From CAZICM01 sp964537685 (lineage in GTDB: Bacteria > Myxococcota_A > Polyangia > Polyangiales > Polyangiaceae), in assembly GCA_964537685.1 (NCBI GenBank), contig CAZICM010000003.1:124001-188000 (forward strand): 64,000 nt of DNA, read 5' to 3'. The notes beneath the pieces are model-generated. The model was not told where the DNA came from. It ran no database searches and worked only from the letters and a program-made list of their open reading frames with translations. The position numbers and the translations under genes were made by a program. Numbering within the stretch: the stretch's first letter is position 1; every line of letters starts with the position of its first letter. Positions 61,845-64,000 of the stretch are shown piece by piece.

Positions 61845-62556
61845 AGCTCAGCTTGCCGGTCTTTCTTCCTGGAACGAATTTCATTTTTTTAATCATCTCG
61901 GCCATGCAATCCGCCGCGTCTTCGCCTTTTTCGCTGGGAGGCGTAATGCCCGCCGAAATGACATGGCCATTGGTTCGCACATAAACCGTGGCCGTAAACG
62001 TTCCACGCACACTCTTTCGGCATTTCCAGTGATCTTTTCGAATTTGTGCCAGGGTGAGCTTGGAACGCTTCTCATCCAAGGCGATGGGCGGTGATTGGGC
62101 CTCGAGCTCAAATGATTTTTCGGCAATGCCTTCGCCACCCAGAGGCTCGGGCCACGTTTTCGCGCGCACTGCGGCGAGCAGGCATTTCTCCGTCTCGCGA
62201 TCGCCGAGGCTCGTGGTTTTCATGTAGGCCCAGCGCGGCGTGCCATCGCGTTTGATGCGAAGTTTTATGGTGGCGCTTCCGCCGAGGGTTTTTACCCGCG
62301 TGATGCCTGAAGCGATGCACTCTTGCACGGCCTCTTCAAGCGATGAAAAAGCGCGGTTCATGGCTTCTTCGTTGAGCCCGCCGATTTCCGCTTCGGCCGA
62401 TGGCGGAGGGGCTGCGCTTTCAGCCGGTGCCGCGGCGGTGGAAGGCGGCGGTGGCGGAGGAGGAGGTTTTGGATCTGAACCGCACGCGGCGGACAGCGCG
62501 ATGAATGCCAAAAGGCAAACGCCGCGCGCAATCGGGAAATGAAGCCGAACAGGCAT
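61834..62556 (-). CDS. Lipoprotein with AgmX/TonB-like C-terminal domain repeats
   Basis: In this protein of about 240 residues, the lipoprotein signal is AFIALSAACG and a poly-Pro and Ala/Pro linker follows. Two related domains come next: SLEEAVQECIASGIT with GSATIKLRIKRDGTPRWAYM, and QIRKDHWKCRKSV with GTFTATVYVRTNGHVISAGI then CMAEMIKKMKF. Each resembles the C-terminal domain of AgmX/PglI-type proteins and TonB-like energy transducers, with the Cys pair that marks the former. The ATG at 62556 is chosen because the longer frame from 62598 would overlap the upstream selenoprotein gene; it leaves a 16-bp gap. The two genes are probably one operon. Confidence 0.78.
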   Translation of the reverse strand: MPVRLHFPIARGVCLLAFIALSAACGSDPKPPPPPPPPSTAAAPAESAAPPPSAEAEIGGLNEEAMNRAFSSLEEAVQECIASGITRVKTLGGSATIKLRIKRDGTPRWAYMKTTSLGDRETEKCLLAAVRAKTWPEPLGGEGIAEKSFELEAQSPPIALDEKRSKLTLAQIRKDHWKCRKSVRGTFTATVYVRTNGHVISAGITPPSEKGEDAADCMAEMIKKMKFVPGRKTGKLSFTM

Positions 62557-62572
62557 ACAAAGGGCGGCGAGC

Positions 62573-62794
62573 TTAGCGGAGATCTTCGATGATCTCATCT
62601 TCCTCGGGGAAACGATTCTCCTTGTGCTTGGAGAAGATCAGCCGGCCATCGGCAAGTACATCAAATTGGCCGACTTTTCCCGCGGTGAGCTTGGTTTCAA
62701 TGCCGAACTCTTTTTTGATTGTGGCCGCGAGACTCGCGGCTCGGGGTTTGTAGTTTCAAACGTGACAGTAGAGAATTTCGACTTGCGTTGCCAT
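62573..62794 (-). CDS. SelW/Rdx-family selenoprotein with in-frame TGA (Sec13)
   Basis: Reading from the ATG at 62794 gives 73 residues if the TGA at 62756-62758 is read as selenocysteine (U). The N-terminus is then MATQVEILYCHVUNYKPRA, with the family redox motif CxxU at residues 10-13. The rest fits the Rdx fold: a helix, KVGQFDVLADGRLIFSKHKE, then NRFPEEDEIIEDLR and TAA at 62573. The second redox position is Cys in many relatives and Sec in others. A hairpin of bacterial SECIS type lies 22 nt after the TGA. Rdx proteins are small thioredoxin-like proteins thought to act in thiol redox regulation. The gene runs into the TonB/AgmX-like lipoprotein gene and is divergent from thiC. A TGA frameshift or pseudogene is less likely, because the frame stays conserved on both sides. 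Confidence 0.88.
62724..62740 (-). promoter_or_regulatory. Predicted bacterial SECIS hairpin
   Basis: On the minus strand, GCCGCGA pairs perfectly with TCGCGGC (7 bp) around the three-base loop GTC. The loop begins 22 nt after the TGA codon of the selenoprotein gene. Known bacterial SECIS elements lie within the coding region about 16-37 nt after UGA and have a G at the start of a short apical loop. All three features are met here. Confidence 0.8.
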
Positions 62795-62952
62795 GCACTG
62801 ACTATGGGGGAAATGGGTGGCGTGCGGCAAGGGTCTTGAGACGCTCTCCTGCGCGGACTGCCGAAAAATTTGCTGGATCTCATAAGCGGTCTTGCATCGC
62901 GCGGCGCTGGGACGTAGGAGCCTAAAACTCTTCGAGATGGAGGATTGAGCTC
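62795..62952. promoter_or_regulatory. Divergent intergenic region, selenoprotein and thiC
   Basis: This is 158 bp that should hold both promoters. I looked for a TPP riboswitch before thiC and found no CTGAGA plus ACCTGAxCTGG-type core, so thiC does not seem to be controlled by one here. GGAGG at about 62939-62943 is the thiC ribosome binding site. Confidence 0.5.
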
Positions 62953-64000
62953 ATGCGGAGGATGGAGTGGATTCGCAAGCGCGCTGGCAGCAAGAATCAA
63001 AGCCAGATGCATTTTGCTCGGCAGGGAATCGTGACCGAGGAAATGGAGTTTGTGGCCCGCCGCGAGCGTCTAGAGCCTGAGCTTGTTCGCAGCGAAGTCG
63101 CCCGCGGACGGATGGTGATCCCCGCGAATATACGCCACGAAAACTTAGAACCGATGGGCATCGGTATCGCCGCATGCTGCAAAGTCAATGCGAATATCGG
63201 CAGCAGCGCCGTCGTGAGCGACGTGGAAAGCGAGCTCGAGAAACTCCGGATCTCTCTGAAGTACGGCGCGGACACGGTGATGGATCTGTCGACCGGCGGC
63301 GATATCGATGGCATTCGCCGCGCGATTATCGGCGCTTCGCCGGTACCCATCGGCACCGTGCCGATCTATCAAGCGCTTCAGAACTCAAAAGATGTTGCGC
63401 GCCTCAGCGCCGACGACTTGATCGGCATGCTCGAACATCAGGCTCAGCAAGGCGTGGATTACTTCACCATCCACGCGGGTGTCCTTGTGGAGCACTTGCC
63501 GCTCGTGAAAAACCGCATCACGGGCATCGTGTCCCGCGGAGGATCGCTGATGGCCCACTGGATGATCGAACATCATCAGCAGAACCCGTTTTATACGCAC
63601 TGGGACAAAGTGCTCGATATCTGCGCCCGCTACGACGTGACCATTTCGGCGGGCGATGGAATGCGGCCCGGATGTTTGGCCGATGCGAGCGATGAGGCTC
63701 AGTTCGCCGAGCTCAAGACCTTGGGCGAGCTCGCCCGGCGCGCGTGGGAAAAAGATGTGCAAGTGATGATCGAAGGTCCGGGCCATGTGCCTTTTGATCA
63801 GATCGCGATGAATGTTCAAAAGCAGATGGAGCTCTGCGACGAAGCGCCGTTTTATGTGCTCGGGCCGCTCGTAACCGACATCGCTCCCGGCTACGACCAC
63901 ATTACCAGTGCCATCGGGGCGACCATGGCGGGTTATGCGGGCGCGGCGATGCTCTGTTACGTCACGCCCAAAGAGCATTTGGGATTGCCCAATGCCGAAG
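62953..64000 (+). CDS. thiC: Phosphomethylpyrimidine synthase ThiC, 3' end outside window
   Basis: The first 349 residues are visible. ThiC is a radical SAM enzyme that turns aminoimidazole ribotide into hydroxymethylpyrimidine phosphate for thiamine synthesis. Family blocks seen are MHFARQGIVTEEMEFVARRE, IPANIRHENLEPMGIG, VNANIGSSAVVSD, KYGADTVMDLSTGGDI, VDYFTIHAGV, SRGGSLMAHWM, ISAGDGMRPG, VMIEGPGHVPFDQI and YVLGPLVTDIAPGYDHI. The short N-terminus fits the short form of the family. The cluster-binding Cys motif lies beyond the window. GGAGG is 9 nt before the ATG at 62953. Confidence 0.97.
   Translation, partial: MRRMEWIRKRAGSKNQSQMHFARQGIVTEEMEFVARRERLEPELVRSEVARGRMVIPANIRHENLEPMGIGIAACCKVNANIGSSAVVSDVESELEKLRISLKYGADTVMDLSTGGDIDGIRRAIIGASPVPIGTVPIYQALQNSKDVARLSADDLIGMLEHQAQQGVDYFTIHAGVLVEHLPLVKNRITGIVSRGGSLMAHWMIEHHQQNPFYTHWDKVLDICARYDVTISAGDGMRPGCLADASDEAQFAELKTLGELARRAWEKDVQVMIEGPGHVPFDQIAMNVQKQMELCDEAPFYVLGPLVTDIAPGYDHITSAIGATMAGYAGAAMLCYVTPKEHLGLPNAE

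Noticed and set aside
62756..62758. In-frame TGA as evidence of a pseudogene
   Set aside because: The codon falls at the Sec position of the CxxU motif, a SECIS-type hairpin lies at the correct distance, and the rest of the frame is intact.
62820..62952. TPP riboswitch before thiC
   Set aside because: No conserved CTGAGA and ACCTGA-type core elements are visible in the leader.
62638..63012. Minus-strand open frame of 124 codons covering the selenoprotein region
   Set aside because: It is in another frame, has no recognisable family and crosses the thiC start; the SelW/Rdx frame with one TGA explains the sequence better.

Overview
The window looks like chromosomal DNA of a myxobacterium-like member of the Myxococcota (a Gram-negative with an outer membrane). 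This is inferred from gene content. There are five eukaryote-type Ser/Thr kinases, an FHA-domain sigma54 activator, three tandem-receiver proteins and a class III cyclase. There are also two OmpA proteins with thrombospondin type 3 (TSP3) repeats, a giant TSP3/MopE-type surface protein, many Cys-rich or low-complexity lipoproteins, PEGA/TPR and HEAT proteins, and proline-rich tails. I see no rRNA, tRNA, CRISPR array, insertion sequence or phage genes.

Layout. 1-2.7 kb: the end of a lipase chaperone gene, then a zinc-ribbon/MopE-type lipoprotein divergent from a radical SAM/SPASM enzyme. 2.7-10.4 kb: a tandem-receiver protein, then an operon for an OmpA-family porin-like protein and a 1416-residue TSP3 surface protein. 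10.6-21.6 kb: an FHA-sigma54 activator, a kinase with a receiver-like tail, a LysM/FecR envelope protein, a second OmpA/TSP3 protein, a membrane adenylate cyclase, a second tandem-receiver protein and a small beta-barrel protein. 21.6-30.7 kb: leftward genes including a tight set of four (lipase maturation factor, kinase, PEGA/TPR protein, Cys-rich lipoprotein).

30.9-41.1 kb is the clearest metabolic unit. It is a complete group 3b-type NAD(P)-linked [NiFe] hydrogenase (beta, cyclic-nucleotide-binding-like protein, gamma, delta, alpha subunits), followed by its C-terminal protease and hypA, hypF, hypC, hypD and hypE. No hypB is present. 41.3-45.4 kb holds three receiver proteins and a kinase. 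45.5-53.9 kb holds a 1817-residue TPR protein with a Tyr/Ala/Gln tail, an S66 peptidase, an acyltransferase and an SDR-fold protein. 53.9-62.6 kb holds a HEAT-repeat lipoprotein, a kinase-pseudocyclase-ATPase-TPR giant, a lipoprotein with NGL(S/T)G repeats, a kinase with a pseudocyclase tail and a TonB/AgmX-like lipoprotein.

The most notable discovery is at 62573-62794 on the minus strand. It is a 73-residue SelW/Rdx-family gene with an in-frame TGA at the second position of the CxxU redox motif, followed by a hairpin of bacterial SECIS type. It appears to be a genuine selenoprotein that ordinary ORF calling misses. The right edge holds the 5' part of thiC, which runs out of the window.
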